Below are positions 10,101-17,930 of a DNA stretch of 64,000 nucleotides, one piece after another. The translations under genes and the position numbers were made by a program. How positions within the stretch are numbered: the first letter of the stretch is position 1; every line of letters begins with the position of its first letter. The notes beneath the pieces are model-generated. The model searched no databases and was not told the DNA's origin. It saw nothing but the letters and a program-made list of their open reading frames with translations. The stretch is from Massilia eburnea. Its GTDB lineage: Bacteria; Pseudomonadota; Gammaproteobacteria; Burkholderiales; Burkholderiaceae_D. Location: contig NZ_WNKX01000020.1 in NCBI RefSeq assembly GCF_009720745.1, positions 1-64,000 on the forward strand, given 5' to 3'.

Positions 10101-10241
10101 GGTCACCACCACCGTGTTCGGGTCTTGCGCGGCTTGCCCGGTCTGCGCGGCTTGCGTGGTTTGCGCCTGGGCGTTGGCGAGGGTCAGCAGGGCTGCGCTG
10201 ACAGCCATGGTGATCGGCGCAAGGTTGGTTCTTAACGTCAT
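7170..10241 (-). CDS. TonB-dependent outer-membrane receptor, likely oligosaccharide importer
   Basis: The 1023-residue precursor has a signal peptide ending near ANAQAQ, a short Gln/Ala/Thr linker, a TonB-box-like NTVVVTGYR, and a plug domain with DKNVADALQRVPGV and RGLSSE. A long beta barrel ends in an aromatic residue (YFGLNYKF), as outer-membrane insertion requires. This is the Caulobacter-type receptor subfamily often linked to glycan uptake. GGAG precedes the ATG by 7 nt. It is the first gene of the mannoside operon, 64 bp before the halogenase-like gene, so mannan-derived oligosaccharides are the probable cargo. That substrate is inferred from the downstream beta-mannosidase. Confidence 0.93.
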   Translation of the reverse strand: MTLRTNLAPITMAVSAALLTLANAQAQTTQAAQTGQAAQDPNTVVVTGYRYAIEKSLDQKRDSNSIIEVVTAEDIGKFPDKNVADALQRVPGVIIDRSGGEGKNVSVRGLSSELTLTQLNGNYIATAESNGDPTRSFNYMLMPSNMLSSAELFKSPEARIDEGGIGGTVILHTRRPLDVKSGSGFVSAEGTWADTTKKTDGQFAGQYAWHDESNRFGVLVGLTSQKRTTRTMGASTENWQWYGDDYKGHPATDVNGKESNLDSYWWGQSGFHDQNGKYYTNFMMPTSVNLNVKNEERERKGGQMTLQFKPVRNLTLTANYFRFDLKQNSQTNILKIPEWNLARYDGDGNWPGGRMLDGLTFDPSKTIVTGAQYSAHPGKTYYCSEAQAAAGGQQPGGWGPDDCTIPTPQITGSYNREKALSQTADFEADWHGQSLDATFKLGRTWASGGPEMQMTMPIKPRMQNADGSWTLGNTASAWNTVGTPTMTFSPQLMDNLAKGIGEIDLGSTSSSWTKNSTQQKYGQADFTWHTDTSWLDSLNFGAKYRDGGTHRATGNNYWVCKGADPSNYDMRFQNGCDPTANKFQPQFLNSGSLGNLVGGISASAFPAINYPAYISYLNQTYGGMQTRNEDNFVYNVSEKISAAYVQGNIKMDRLRGNVGLRFVKTKQHADSTDQVDYYNDYFFNGANGSPAPCQAGGAPAVGAPAGSGCTSGFTRLPESLSHTSSFVVSSLDRTYNDVLPSLNLAYDLNQDLVLRAAASKVVARPSYGDIASPGGLQYFSQEYVNDRRLIGGGDKQGWFGAGSNKQLEPYKANQFDVGVEWYFHRGSVLGLDYFRKNVSNFSVPVVRDVTMDVAGKSVVVQSYSTTAGGRNGVSQGVELYAQHTLSNGLGFQFNYTYNKTNQAAITLGDGTEIGKSPLVGSAKNQANLTVFYETADFLARASYNRRGVVVDGLVNGLNVYEEPYSQIDLNVAYNITKELSLTASVLNLTKQETRSHLGDDTKDRFYSNGYAGRVAYFGLNYKF

Positions 10242-10410
10242 ATAGGTCTCCTGGTTATGCCCAGCGGCGGGGCTCTATGTGGGACGGCGATTTACTAAAC
10301 GGCGGGGGTATCGCCTGTCTCCCGGTGGGAATCGCATTCCACTAGGGATAGTTAAACAAGGAACCTTGCCTACTTCAACAAACTTTCTGCGTTTAGAAGA
10401 AGTTTAGTTT

Positions 10411-10424
10411 TGTTTTAGTAAACA
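10411..10424. promoter_or_regulatory. Candidate LacI-type operator upstream of the TonB receptor operon
   Basis: TGTTTTAGTAAACA is a palindrome with TGTTT/AAACA half-sites and a 4-bp centre, about 170 bp before the receptor ATG. A related sequence, TTTACTAAAC, lies at 10291-10300, nearer the gene. Two sites in one promoter region fit LacI-family looping control. The region 10242-10515 otherwise holds no gene. Confidence 0.4.
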
Positions 10425-10515
10425 ACAGTGAGGCTAATTTGCCACACCTGCCACGGGCCGCAGGGGCCGGACTTTCTGCTAAGATTCGCCGAATCGTCCC
10501 GGACAAAACCACCGC

Positions 10516-11046
10516 ATGCCCAGCCTTCGCCAGAATTTCTTCATGGTCCTCGCAACAATGATCATGTTCGGCGCTGCCCTGTTGATCAATGAGCTGCTGT
10601 TCAAACAGCTGGAATTCGCGGAAGGCATCAACTGGGTCTACCTGCCTGCAGGCGTGCGCCTGCTGGCCACCCTGCTGTTTGCCGAGGCCGGCGCGATCGG
10701 CCTGCTGCTGGTTTCCTGGCTCTACTGCTTCACCATCCTGTTCCCGCATGACCCGGTGCGCGCCTTTGCCGGCGGCATTTTGTCCAGCGCGGCCCCGTAC
10801 CTGGTCTACCTTGGCGCCCAGCGCTGGCTTGATTTGAAAGGCTCGCTGGCCAACCTCTCAGCCTGGCAGGTGCTGGTGTGCGCAGTTGCCTATTCGCTGG
10901 CCAGTCCCTTGCTGCACCACATCTGGTTCGCCTTGTACGAAGGGCGCGGCGATCTACTGCATAGCTTCGCGGCTATGGCCCTGGGCGACCTGGCCGGTAC
11001 GCTGCTGGTGCTATTTCTCACCAAGTGGGTGATGCCGCGGCCTTAA
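10516..11046 (+). CDS. Integral membrane protein, MASE1-like
   Basis: A 176-residue protein made almost wholly of hydrophobic segments, about five membrane spans. The stretch INWVYLPAGVRLLATLLF resembles the start of MASE1 sensory membrane domains, and the acidic and aromatic residues between spans also fit. Full MASE1 proteins usually continue into kinase or GGDEF domains, but this one stops after the membrane part (final residues FLTKWVMPRP). I see no clear ribosome site before the ATG. Its stop codon overlaps the stop of convergent polB by a few bases. Function unknown. Confidence 0.65.
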   Translation: MPSLRQNFFMVLATMIMFGAALLINELLFKQLEFAEGINWVYLPAGVRLLATLLFAEAGAIGLLLVSWLYCFTILFPHDPVRAFAGGILSSAAPYLVYLGAQRWLDLKGSLANLSAWQVLVCAVAYSLASPLLHHIWFALYEGRGDLLHSFAAMALGDLAGTLLVLFLTKWVMPRP

Positions 11047-13346
11047 AACAGCGCCTGCTGCGCCGTGGTCAGCGCGGAGAAGCTGTCGTGCAGCGGCAGC
11101 AGGATGGCGTCGGCGATGGGCTGCAGCTGTTTATCGAGGTAATGCTGGTAATCGATCGGTGAGCGCTGCACTTCCAGCGGCTCCGGTCCGCCGGTGGTGA
11201 TCACATAGCTGATACGGCCGCCGTTCTGGTAGCGCAATGGGCGGCCTTGCGCCTTGTTGAAATCATCGGCCAGGCGTGCCGCACGCACTTGCGGCGGCAC
11301 ATTGACCTGGTATTCATCCAGCCGGTGGCGCAGGCGCTTGCGGTACACCAGCAGCTCGTCATGCTCGCCGGAGAGGGTCTTGCGGGCGTATTCGCGCACA
11401 AAGTCCTGGTATGGCTCGTCGCGGAAAATGCGCGCGAACAGGCCTTGCTGGAATTGCTGCGCCAGCGGGGTCCAGTCGCTGCGCGCCACTTCCAGTCCAC
11501 GGTAAATGATGTCGCCATCGCTGGTCAGGCCGGCGTAGCGCTTCTTGCTGCCCATGTCCGTACCGCGGATGGTCGGCATGAAGAACTTCTGGTAATACGT
11601 GTCGAATTCGATTTCCAGATAGCTTTCCAGCTTGTATTTGCGCTTGAGGCGCTCGCGCCACCATTTGTTGATCTTCTCGACCAGCTCACGGGCGATGGCC
11701 AGCGCTTCTTCCGTTTCGTGCTGGCGTTTAAGCCAGATGAAGATGGAGTCGGTGTCGCCGTAGATCGCTTCGTAGCCTTCCTTCTCCACCAGCTCGCGCG
11801 TGAGCTTGAGCAGTTCGTGGCCGCGCAGGGTAACGGAGGAAATCAGCTGCGGGTGGTAGAAGCGGCAGTCGGTGGAGCCAAGCACGCCGACAAAAGAGTT
11901 CATCAGCAGCTTGAGCGCCGTCGACAGCGCGTCGTTCTTCTCGCGTTTGGCGGCATCGCGGCCTTGCCACAGCTGGGTGGTGATGGCGGGCAGGCAGTGG
12001 CGCGTGCGCGAGAATTGCGCGCCGCGCATGCCGGGCACCGGATCCTCCTCCGTTTCTCCCTCGACCATGCCGACCGGGTCGACCAGGAAGGAACGGATGA
12101 TCGAGGGGTACAGGCTCTTGAAGTCCAGCACCACCACCGAATCGTACAGGCCGGGACGTGAATCCATGACAAAGCCCCCCGGTGAGGCCACGGCGGGAAT
12201 CTCGCCTACGTTAGGCGCCACATAGCCTTCGCGGTGCATGCGCGGCAGGTACTGGTGGCTGAAGGCGGCAATCGACCCGCCCATGTGGTCGGGCACCAGG
12301 CCGGTCACGTGCGAGCGCTCCAGGATGAAGTCCATCACGCGTGTCTTTTCAAAGATGCGCGTCACCAGCTCGCAGTCTTTCAGGTTATAGGTCGCGAGGG
12401 CCGGCTTGTCTTCGCGGAAGCGGCGTTCGATTTCGGCCATCTTGTCGTAATCGCTGCCGATGTCCTTGCCCTCGCCCAAAAGCTCCTGCGACACGTTTTC
12501 CAGGCTGAAGGAAGGGAAATTCCACGAGGCTGCGCGCAAGGCTTCAATGCCGTCGATCGCAATGCGGCCGGGGATGGAGGCGAACACATAGCCATCGCGC
12601 GCCTGGTGCGTGCGCCAGTCGACCGGGCGGCCTTCGCGCCCGAGCAGCAACGGTACTTTGTACTTCTCAGCGTTCTTTTGCAGTGTTTGCAGGTCGAACT
12701 GCACCACGCTCCAGCCGATGATGGCATCCGGGTCGTGCACGCGGAACCATTCGTTGAGCTTTTCGATCACGCGCCGCGGCGTCGCGCAGTATTCCAGGTC
12801 GAAGTCGACGTCCGGCGCCACGGCCGGCTGTTCGCCCAGCATATAAACCTGGCGCTGGCCGCAGCCTTCCAGCGCAATCGAATACAGGTCGCCGAAAGCG
12901 CTGGTCTCGATATCCAGCGATACCATGCGCAGGCGCGGGCGGAATTCCGGCGCGGGACGCAGCTTGCCGCCTTCGAATTCAACGCCAGCGGTGATGAAGC
13001 GCTCCATCAGGTAGCGCTCCGGCGGCTTGATGTCCGCCTCGTACAGGCGGATGCCGCGCTCACCGAGCTTGCGCTCCAGCGCCAGCAGCTGCTTGTAATG
13101 GCTGGCGTAAATACCGACCACTGGCTCGCGCTGGAAAGTCTTGAGCGCCACTTCACGCAGGTCGATGCCCGGCATGCCGGCCGCCAGGGTGGCAATGGTG
13201 TCGCGCAACGAAGCCTCGGCGAAAGCCACCGAGGCTTGTTGCGTCAACAGGATTTTGCGCGGACCTTCATCGGTGGCAAGCCAGAACTCGATTTCCGTGC
13301 CGTCGCGGGCATCGCGCCAGGCGCGGGTAAGGATAAAACCAGGCAT
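11043..13346 (-). CDS. polB: DNA polymerase II (family B, SOS polymerase)
   Basis: The 767-residue family-B polymerase is close in length to E. coli Pol II (783). Its N-terminus (GFILTRAWRD...EIEFWLATDEGP) matches the Pol II start, which fixes the ATG at 13346. The 3'-5' exonuclease motifs are intact: SLDIET (Exo I) and IIGWSVVQFD (Exo II). The polymerase motifs are DFKSLYPSII (motif A) and YGDTDS (motif C). It would copy damaged or stalled templates in the SOS response. A LexA box and a TATAAT hexamer lie immediately upstream, and no Shine-Dalgarno is visible, so the message may be leaderless. Confidence 0.95.
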   Translation of the reverse strand: MPGFILTRAWRDARDGTEIEFWLATDEGPRKILLTQQASVAFAEASLRDTIATLAAGMPGIDLREVALKTFQREPVVGIYASHYKQLLALERKLGERGIRLYEADIKPPERYLMERFITAGVEFEGGKLRPAPEFRPRLRMVSLDIETSAFGDLYSIALEGCGQRQVYMLGEQPAVAPDVDFDLEYCATPRRVIEKLNEWFRVHDPDAIIGWSVVQFDLQTLQKNAEKYKVPLLLGREGRPVDWRTHQARDGYVFASIPGRIAIDGIEALRAASWNFPSFSLENVSQELLGEGKDIGSDYDKMAEIERRFREDKPALATYNLKDCELVTRIFEKTRVMDFILERSHVTGLVPDHMGGSIAAFSHQYLPRMHREGYVAPNVGEIPAVASPGGFVMDSRPGLYDSVVVLDFKSLYPSIIRSFLVDPVGMVEGETEEDPVPGMRGAQFSRTRHCLPAITTQLWQGRDAAKREKNDALSTALKLLMNSFVGVLGSTDCRFYHPQLISSVTLRGHELLKLTRELVEKEGYEAIYGDTDSIFIWLKRQHETEEALAIARELVEKINKWWRERLKRKYKLESYLEIEFDTYYQKFFMPTIRGTDMGSKKRYAGLTSDGDIIYRGLEVARSDWTPLAQQFQQGLFARIFRDEPYQDFVREYARKTLSGEHDELLVYRKRLRHRLDEYQVNVPPQVRAARLADDFNKAQGRPLRYQNGGRISYVITTGGPEPLEVQRSPIDYQHYLDKQLQPIADAILLPLHDSFSALTTAQQALF

Positions 13347-13352
13347 GGCGAA

Positions 13353-13358
13353 ATTATA
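13353..13358 (-). promoter_or_regulatory. -10 hexamer of polB
   Basis: TATAAT on the minus strand ends only 6 nt before the polB ATG. If it is the active -10, transcription would start at or next to the start codon. The -35 region (AAATCC) is weak, as often seen for LexA-controlled promoters. Confidence 0.55.
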
Positions 13359-13376
13359 CTGTACGCACACACAGTG
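13357..13376. promoter_or_regulatory. LexA (SOS) box controlling polB
   Basis: The 20-bp site reads TACTGTACGCACACACAGTG on the plus strand. It has the exact CTG-N10-CAG spacing of the proteobacterial LexA operator, extended by TA at one end. It overlaps the polB -10 hexamer, so bound LexA would block the polymerase. Pol II is a known SOS gene in E. coli, which agrees. Confidence 0.8.
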
Positions 13377-13379
13377 GAT

Positions 13380-13408
13380 TTGCAACAGTTGAAAGTATTC
13401 GCTAAAAT
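13380..13408 (+). promoter_or_regulatory. Sigma-70-type promoter of the small outer-membrane protein
   Basis: TTGCAA at 13380-13385 and TAAAAT at 13403-13408 are separated by exactly 17 bp. A leader of about 45 nt with AGGAAAC precedes the ATG at 13462. Confidence 0.6.
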
Positions 13409-13461
13409 CTAATGTTGCCCTACACCAAGTAAGGCAATCTAGTTAAATAATAGGAAACAGA

Positions 13462-13911
13462 ATGATCAAGAAAATCACCGTTGCGGCCCTGCTGGCAGCT
13501 ACCTCTTTCGCCGCTTCCGCAGCACAAGGCAATTTCTACGCTGGCGCCGACATCGGCTCCTCCAAGTTCAAGCACTACTCCAGCGACACCAGCGTTGGCG
13601 TGTTCGGCGGCTACAACTTCAACCAGAACGTGGCTGTAGAACTGGGCTACCGTGACCTGGGCGACTTCGACGGCAGCGTCAAGCAGACCGCCCTCTCCGT
13701 GATCGGTTCCGTACCGGTCGCCAACAAAGTAGCCGTGTACGGCCGCCTGGGCTTCAACCGCCTGAGCAGCGAAGGCGAGCACGTCAACCGCGGCCTGTTC
13801 GGCGCCGGCGTGAGCTACGAGTTCACCAAACAGTTCACCGGCCGCGTTGAACTGCAGCGTCAATACAACAACGCCCACAACCTGAGCGTAGGCGTAGCGT
13901 ACAACTTCTAA
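13462..13911 (+). CDS. Small outer-membrane beta-barrel protein (OmpA/OmpX-like)
   Basis: The 149-residue precursor starts with a signal peptide cut near FAASA-AQG (about residue 21). The mature part alternates polar and aromatic residues in beta-strand fashion: YAGADIGSSKFK, VGVFGGYNF, VAVELGYRDLG, VAVYGRLGFNR, GAGVSYEF. It ends in Phe (VGVAYNF), the usual barrel-insertion signal. The size fits an eight-stranded barrel without a periplasmic OmpA domain. It has its own promoter and a strong terminator, so it is transcribed alone. Role unknown; such barrels often stabilise the membrane or adhere. Confidence 0.85.
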   Translation: MIKKITVAALLAATSFAASAAQGNFYAGADIGSSKFKHYSSDTSVGVFGGYNFNQNVAVELGYRDLGDFDGSVKQTALSVIGSVPVANKVAVYGRLGFNRLSSEGEHVNRGLFGAGVSYEFTKQFTGRVELQRQYNNAHNLSVGVAYNF

Positions 13912-13931
13912 GCGCCTGCTTTGAAGGAAAG

Positions 13932-13962
13932 GCCGCCGGATCTTGGTCCGGCGGCTTTTTTT
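13932..13962 (+). terminator. Rho-independent terminator after the barrel gene
   Basis: GCCGCCGGA and TCCGGCGGC form a perfect 9-bp GC-rich stem with a 6-nt loop (13932-13955), followed by a run of seven T. It ends the barrel transcript just before the convergent S41 peptidase stop. Confidence 0.9.
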
Positions 13963-15301
13963 ATTTCGGCTGCAGCGTAGCCAGGGCCGCTTCCAGCACT
14001 TCATCGCGGCCGGCGCGCACGCCCTCCACGGTTTGCTTGACGATGTGCTGCGGCTGAACGCCGACGCCGACGAAGGCGCGGCCGTCCGGATAGGTATCCT
14101 GCTTGGTGCAGATACGCGCGCTCCCGCCGCCCGGCAGCTTGATGAACAGGGGCTGGCCGGTACTGCCGCCGGTGGCTTCGCCCACCAGGGTGCCGCGCTG
14201 CATGCTGTCGAAGGCGACCACAAAGTCTTCAGCCGCCGAGTAGGTGCCGGCGCTGGTCAGCACCAGCACGGGCTTCTTGTACTGGCGTTGCGGGTCTGGT
14301 TGAACCGCCTCCGGTGCCTCCGCATACATCGGCTGCTCCTTGTTCCATGCGCGCCAGGTCGGCTTGTAGTCGCGCGTGGCCCAGCGGCTGGTCAGGAAAG
14401 CCTTGTCGTCCAGCGTGGACAGGATCTTGTAGCCCACGTCGGAATTGCCGCCGCCGTTGCGGCGCACGTCGATCACCAGGGCGGAGGACTTGGCGATTTC
14501 ATCGAAAGCTGCCAGCCAGGCTTCGGCGGCGCTGTTGTCATTAAAGCTGTTCAGGGAAACATAGGCGACGTCGCCCGGCAGCATGCTGAATTCGAACGAT
14601 GGCGAATTGGCCATGGCGGCCTTGCGGACCTCAAGGCTCACCCGCGGCAGCTGTTGCTCGAATTGCTTGCCGGCGGCGTCGCGGAAGGCGACACGCGGCG
14701 CAGTGCCAACCGGGCCGCGCAGGAACAGGTAGCCAAAGGTGCGCAGTTCTTCATCCTGGGGCGTGGAAGCGCTCACGTAGGGCGCAAGCTCGCGGGCAGC
14801 GTAAGCCTTCACTTCCATCCCATCCACTGCAGTGACTTCGAGGCCCGGCATGATGCCCTTGGCGCGCAAGCCCGGGTCAAGCACCTCGGTGACGATCACG
14901 CGGCCGTCGATCGGACGGGTTTTCAGCAGCGGAATGCCCAGCATCCGGTCGGACAGTTCTTGCGGCGGATAGACGCCGGTGTGGCCGTCCTTCAGCTTCG
15001 CTACCAGTTCCTGCAGCACGCGGTAGTAGTCTTCGGTGCTGCGCGTGGCGCGCACGCGCGGCAGGGCTTCCAGGTAAAGCTTGTCCCAATCCAGCTTTTC
15101 CAGCGTCGCGGTATCGACGAAGTTGTATTTCACTTCCGACCACAGTTTGGACAGGCCGGCGATCTTTTCGTCCTCGCTGATGTTTTCTTTATAAGACCCG
15201 GCCAGGGCCGCGGTCTCCCACTGCATTGCAGGCTGCTGCTGCGCCATCGCGCCGGCGGCCGCCAGGGCCAGTACCAGTGCCGCTACATGGCTTTTTGCCA
15301 T
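13961..15301 (-). CDS. S41-family peptidase (C-terminal-processing / tricorn-like), exported
   Basis: The 446-residue precursor has a signal peptide ending near GAMAQ (residue 21). A helical N-terminal domain is followed by a PDZ-like segment (IMPGLEVTAVDGMEV) and the S41 catalytic core. The core shows LVIDVRRNGGGNSDVG and TSAGTYSAAEDF, where the Ser after TYS is the likely nucleophile, then VGEATGGSTGQP. The gene is divergent from the S9 peptidase at 15445, both encoding exported proteases, but I see no shared regulator. The substrate is unknown. Confidence 0.87.
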   Translation of the reverse strand: MAKSHVAALVLALAAAGAMAQQQPAMQWETAALAGSYKENISEDEKIAGLSKLWSEVKYNFVDTATLEKLDWDKLYLEALPRVRATRSTEDYYRVLQELVAKLKDGHTGVYPPQELSDRMLGIPLLKTRPIDGRVIVTEVLDPGLRAKGIMPGLEVTAVDGMEVKAYAARELAPYVSASTPQDEELRTFGYLFLRGPVGTAPRVAFRDAAGKQFEQQLPRVSLEVRKAAMANSPSFEFSMLPGDVAYVSLNSFNDNSAAEAWLAAFDEIAKSSALVIDVRRNGGGNSDVGYKILSTLDDKAFLTSRWATRDYKPTWRAWNKEQPMYAEAPEAVQPDPQRQYKKPVLVLTSAGTYSAAEDFVVAFDSMQRGTLVGEATGGSTGQPLFIKLPGGGSARICTKQDTYPDGRAFVGVGVQPQHIVKQTVEGVRAGRDEVLEAALATLQPK

Positions 15302-15411
15302 CTTGTCTCCTGAATAGGCTGAATTTGCTGAATGAGCGTCATTCTAGAGGCCCTGCGGCAAGGACGCTACCCTGTTACAAGCCTGATACTTTTCGCGCAG
15401 TGGGCGGCTGC

Positions 15412-15417
15412 TAGAAT
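15412..15417 (+). promoter_or_regulatory. Possible -10 hexamer for the S9 peptidase gene
   Basis: TAGAAT lies 27 bp before the ATG at 15445. No convincing -35 sits at 17 bp. The short leader has no clear Shine-Dalgarno. Confidence 0.3.
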
Positions 15418-15444
15418 GCCTCCTCGATTTCTCACTACCACTGT

Positions 15445-17814
15445 ATGCGCCGACTATCCCTCCCCGCGCTGGCCGCCCTGCTGGCCGCGCCTGCATTCGC
15501 AGCCGCACCTGCCCCGACCCCAATTACCCTCGACCAGGCCATGGCCAACCCGGACTGGATCGGCCCACCTGTGGAAAGCGCGTGGTGGAGCTGGGACAGC
15601 AAGCAGGTGTTCTATAAACAGAAGCGCAGCGGCTCCTCGCTGCGCGACACCTTCCAGGCCGGCGACAAGCCACGCCTGGTGGCCGATTCCGAACAGGCCA
15701 AGCAGGACAGCCCGAACATGGTCTTCAACCGCGAACGCACGCGCGCCATCGTGCTGCGCAACGGCGACCTGTTCGAGCGCGACCTGAAATCCGGCGCCCT
15801 GGTGCAAATCAGCCGCGGCACGGCCAACGCCTCCGCACCACAGTATTCGGCCGATGGCGCGAATGTGCAGTTCAAAGTCGGCAATGACTGGTTCAGCTGG
15901 AACCGCGCCGACCGCCTGGTCTCCCCGGTCGCCCTGCCGCGCGCGGCCAAGGATCCCGCCGCTGCGCCCGACGAAGACTACCTGCGCGACATGCAGCTGC
16001 GCCTGATCACTACCCTCAAGCGCCAGAAGGATGAACGCGACGAGACGCGCGCCCGCGCCAAGGAATTGCGCGCCGCCGACGCCACCCGCGCGCCTGCCCC
16101 GCTCTATTTCGGCGAAAAGGTATCCATCGATGCTTCTTCGCTTTCGCCGGACGGCCGCTGGCTGCTGGTCGCCACGTCGCCAAAGTCGAGCGAGAACGGC
16201 CGCATTGGCAAAATGCCGCGCTATGTCACTGAATCAGGCTACGAGGAATTCGACGACCAGCGCACCCGCGTCGGCCGCAACCTGCCGCTGGCACAGTCCC
16301 TGAAGCTGGTGGACCTGCACAGCGGCGCGATCAAGGACCTGCCTTTCGACAGCCTGCCCGGCATCACCACCGACCCGCTGGCCAGCCTGCGTGAAGCGGC
16401 CAAGCAGCCAGCCCTGAAAGGCAACCGCGCCATCCGCCTGGATGACGACGAGGGTGACGGCATTGCCTGGAGCAGCAACGGCGGCAAGCTCGCCGTCATG
16501 CTGCGCGCGGTGGACAACAAGGACCGCTGGCTGGCCGCCGTCGACCTGGAAGGCGCAAAACTGAAGACCCTGCACCACCTGAGCGATAACGCCTGGATCA
16601 ACAACAGCTACAACGAATTCGGCTGGCTGCCGGACAACAGCACGCTGTGGTTCATGTCCGAGGAAAGCGGCTACTCCCACCTGTACACGCTGGATGCGGA
16701 TGGCAAGCAGCGCGCCCTGACCAGCGGCAAATGGGAAGCCACCAGCGTCAAATGGAACGCCGACGGCAGCCTGGCCTATATGTTGTGCAACCGCCGCAAC
16801 CCGGGCGAATACGAAGTGTGCTCGGCATCAGCCAAGGACGCGTCGGTACGCGAAGTCACCCAGCTCGATGGCGGCGTCGAGCAGTTCGCCCTTTCGCCGG
16901 ACCAGCGCAAGCTGCTGGTGCACTACTCCAGCGCCTACATGCCTGTGCAGCTGGCGACCGTACCGGCCGCCGGCGGCGCGGCAACTAAGCTGACTGATAC
17001 CCGCACCGCCGATTACAAGGCGCGCGAGTGGATCCAGCCGCAACTGGTGGCCGTGCCATCGGTCCATGGCGCGGGCCAGCCGATCTGGTCCAAGCTGTAC
17101 CGCCCGGCCACGCTGGAACCGGGCAGGAAGTACCCGATCGTGATGTTCGTGCATGGCGCCGGCTACCTGCAGAACACGAGCAAACGCTACCCCAACTACT
17201 TCCGCGAGCAGATGTTCCACAACCTGCTGGTGGAAAAGGGTTACATCGTGCTGGACATGGACTACCGCGCTTCCAAGGGCTATGGCCGCAACTGGCGTAC
17301 CGCGATCTACCGGCAGATGGGGCACCCTGAACTGGACGACTATGTCGATGGCGCCAAATGGCTGGCGGAGAACCAGCAAGGCGATATCGGCAAGGTGGGC
17401 ATCTACGGCGGCAGCTACGGCGGCTTCATGACCTTCATGGCGCTGCTGCGCGAGCCCGAATTGTTCAAGGCCGGCGCCGCGCTGCGCCCCGTGACCGACT
17501 GGACGACTTACAACCATGGCTACACGGCCAATATCCTCAATACGCCGGATATCGATCCGGAGGCTTATCGTGTCTCGTCACCGATCGAGTACGCGGACAA
17601 GCTGAAAGGCCACCTGCTGATCGCGCATGGCATGGTGGACGACAATGTGTTCTTCCAGGATTCGGTGCGCATGGCGCAGCGGCTCATCGAGCTGAAAAAG
17701 GATCATTGGGAACTGGCGCCTTATCCGATGGAGCGGCATGGATTCGTGCAGCCGGAGAGCTGGTACGACGAGTACCGCCGTATTTACCAGCTGTTTGAGC
17801 GGACGCTCAAGTGA
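15445..17814 (+). CDS. S9-family prolyl oligopeptidase / dipeptidyl peptidase, exported
   Basis: The 789-residue precursor carries a signal peptide (LAALLAAPAFAAAPAP). A long beta-propeller with WD40/TolB-like repeats such as SLSPDGRWLLVAT and ALSPDQRKLLVHY follows, then a C-terminal alpha/beta hydrolase. The nucleophile Ser lies in YGGSYGGFM, and the Asp/His of the triad fit HGMVDDNV and ERHGF near the end. This is the S9 layout of DPP-IV-like and acylaminoacyl peptidases, which trim short peptides in the periplasm. The stop codon abuts a hairpin repeat element (17814-17930) shared with the convergent thioesterase gene. Confidence 0.92.
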   Translation: MRRLSLPALAALLAAPAFAAAPAPTPITLDQAMANPDWIGPPVESAWWSWDSKQVFYKQKRSGSSLRDTFQAGDKPRLVADSEQAKQDSPNMVFNRERTRAIVLRNGDLFERDLKSGALVQISRGTANASAPQYSADGANVQFKVGNDWFSWNRADRLVSPVALPRAAKDPAAAPDEDYLRDMQLRLITTLKRQKDERDETRARAKELRAADATRAPAPLYFGEKVSIDASSLSPDGRWLLVATSPKSSENGRIGKMPRYVTESGYEEFDDQRTRVGRNLPLAQSLKLVDLHSGAIKDLPFDSLPGITTDPLASLREAAKQPALKGNRAIRLDDDEGDGIAWSSNGGKLAVMLRAVDNKDRWLAAVDLEGAKLKTLHHLSDNAWINNSYNEFGWLPDNSTLWFMSEESGYSHLYTLDADGKQRALTSGKWEATSVKWNADGSLAYMLCNRRNPGEYEVCSASAKDASVREVTQLDGGVEQFALSPDQRKLLVHYSSAYMPVQLATVPAAGGAATKLTDTRTADYKAREWIQPQLVAVPSVHGAGQPIWSKLYRPATLEPGRKYPIVMFVHGAGYLQNTSKRYPNYFREQMFHNLLVEKGYIVLDMDYRASKGYGRNWRTAIYRQMGHPELDDYVDGAKWLAENQQGDIGKVGIYGGSYGGFMTFMALLREPELFKAGAALRPVTDWTTYNHGYTANILNTPDIDPEAYRVSSPIEYADKLKGHLLIAHGMVDDNVFFQDSVRMAQRLIELKKDHWELAPYPMERHGFVQPESWYDEYRRIYQLFERTLK

Positions 17815-17930
17815 AACCCGGCAAATCTGGGTCAGACCCAAGGGTCTGACCCTGGTACGCGGCCGCCGGGAGTCTTGGGTCTGACGGGACGGCCATCCGG
17901 CTTGGGTCTGACCCTGAATTACCGGGTTTA
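17814..17930. repeat. GGGTCTGACCC hairpin repeat, copy A
   Basis: A ~117-bp palindromic element starting AAACCCGG and ending ACCGGGTTTA, with internal GGGTCAGACCC and GGGTCTGACC units. It fills the whole gap between two convergent genes and supplies the thioesterase TAA stop codon. It could act as a two-way transcription barrier. Related copies are at 40775, 55445, 56903 and 61591. Confidence 0.85.

Noticed and set aside
7593..10235. 880-codon plus-strand open frame over the TonB receptor gene
   Set aside because: No recognisable domain, Arg/His/Val-rich composition and exact overlap with a clear receptor mark it as an antisense shadow.
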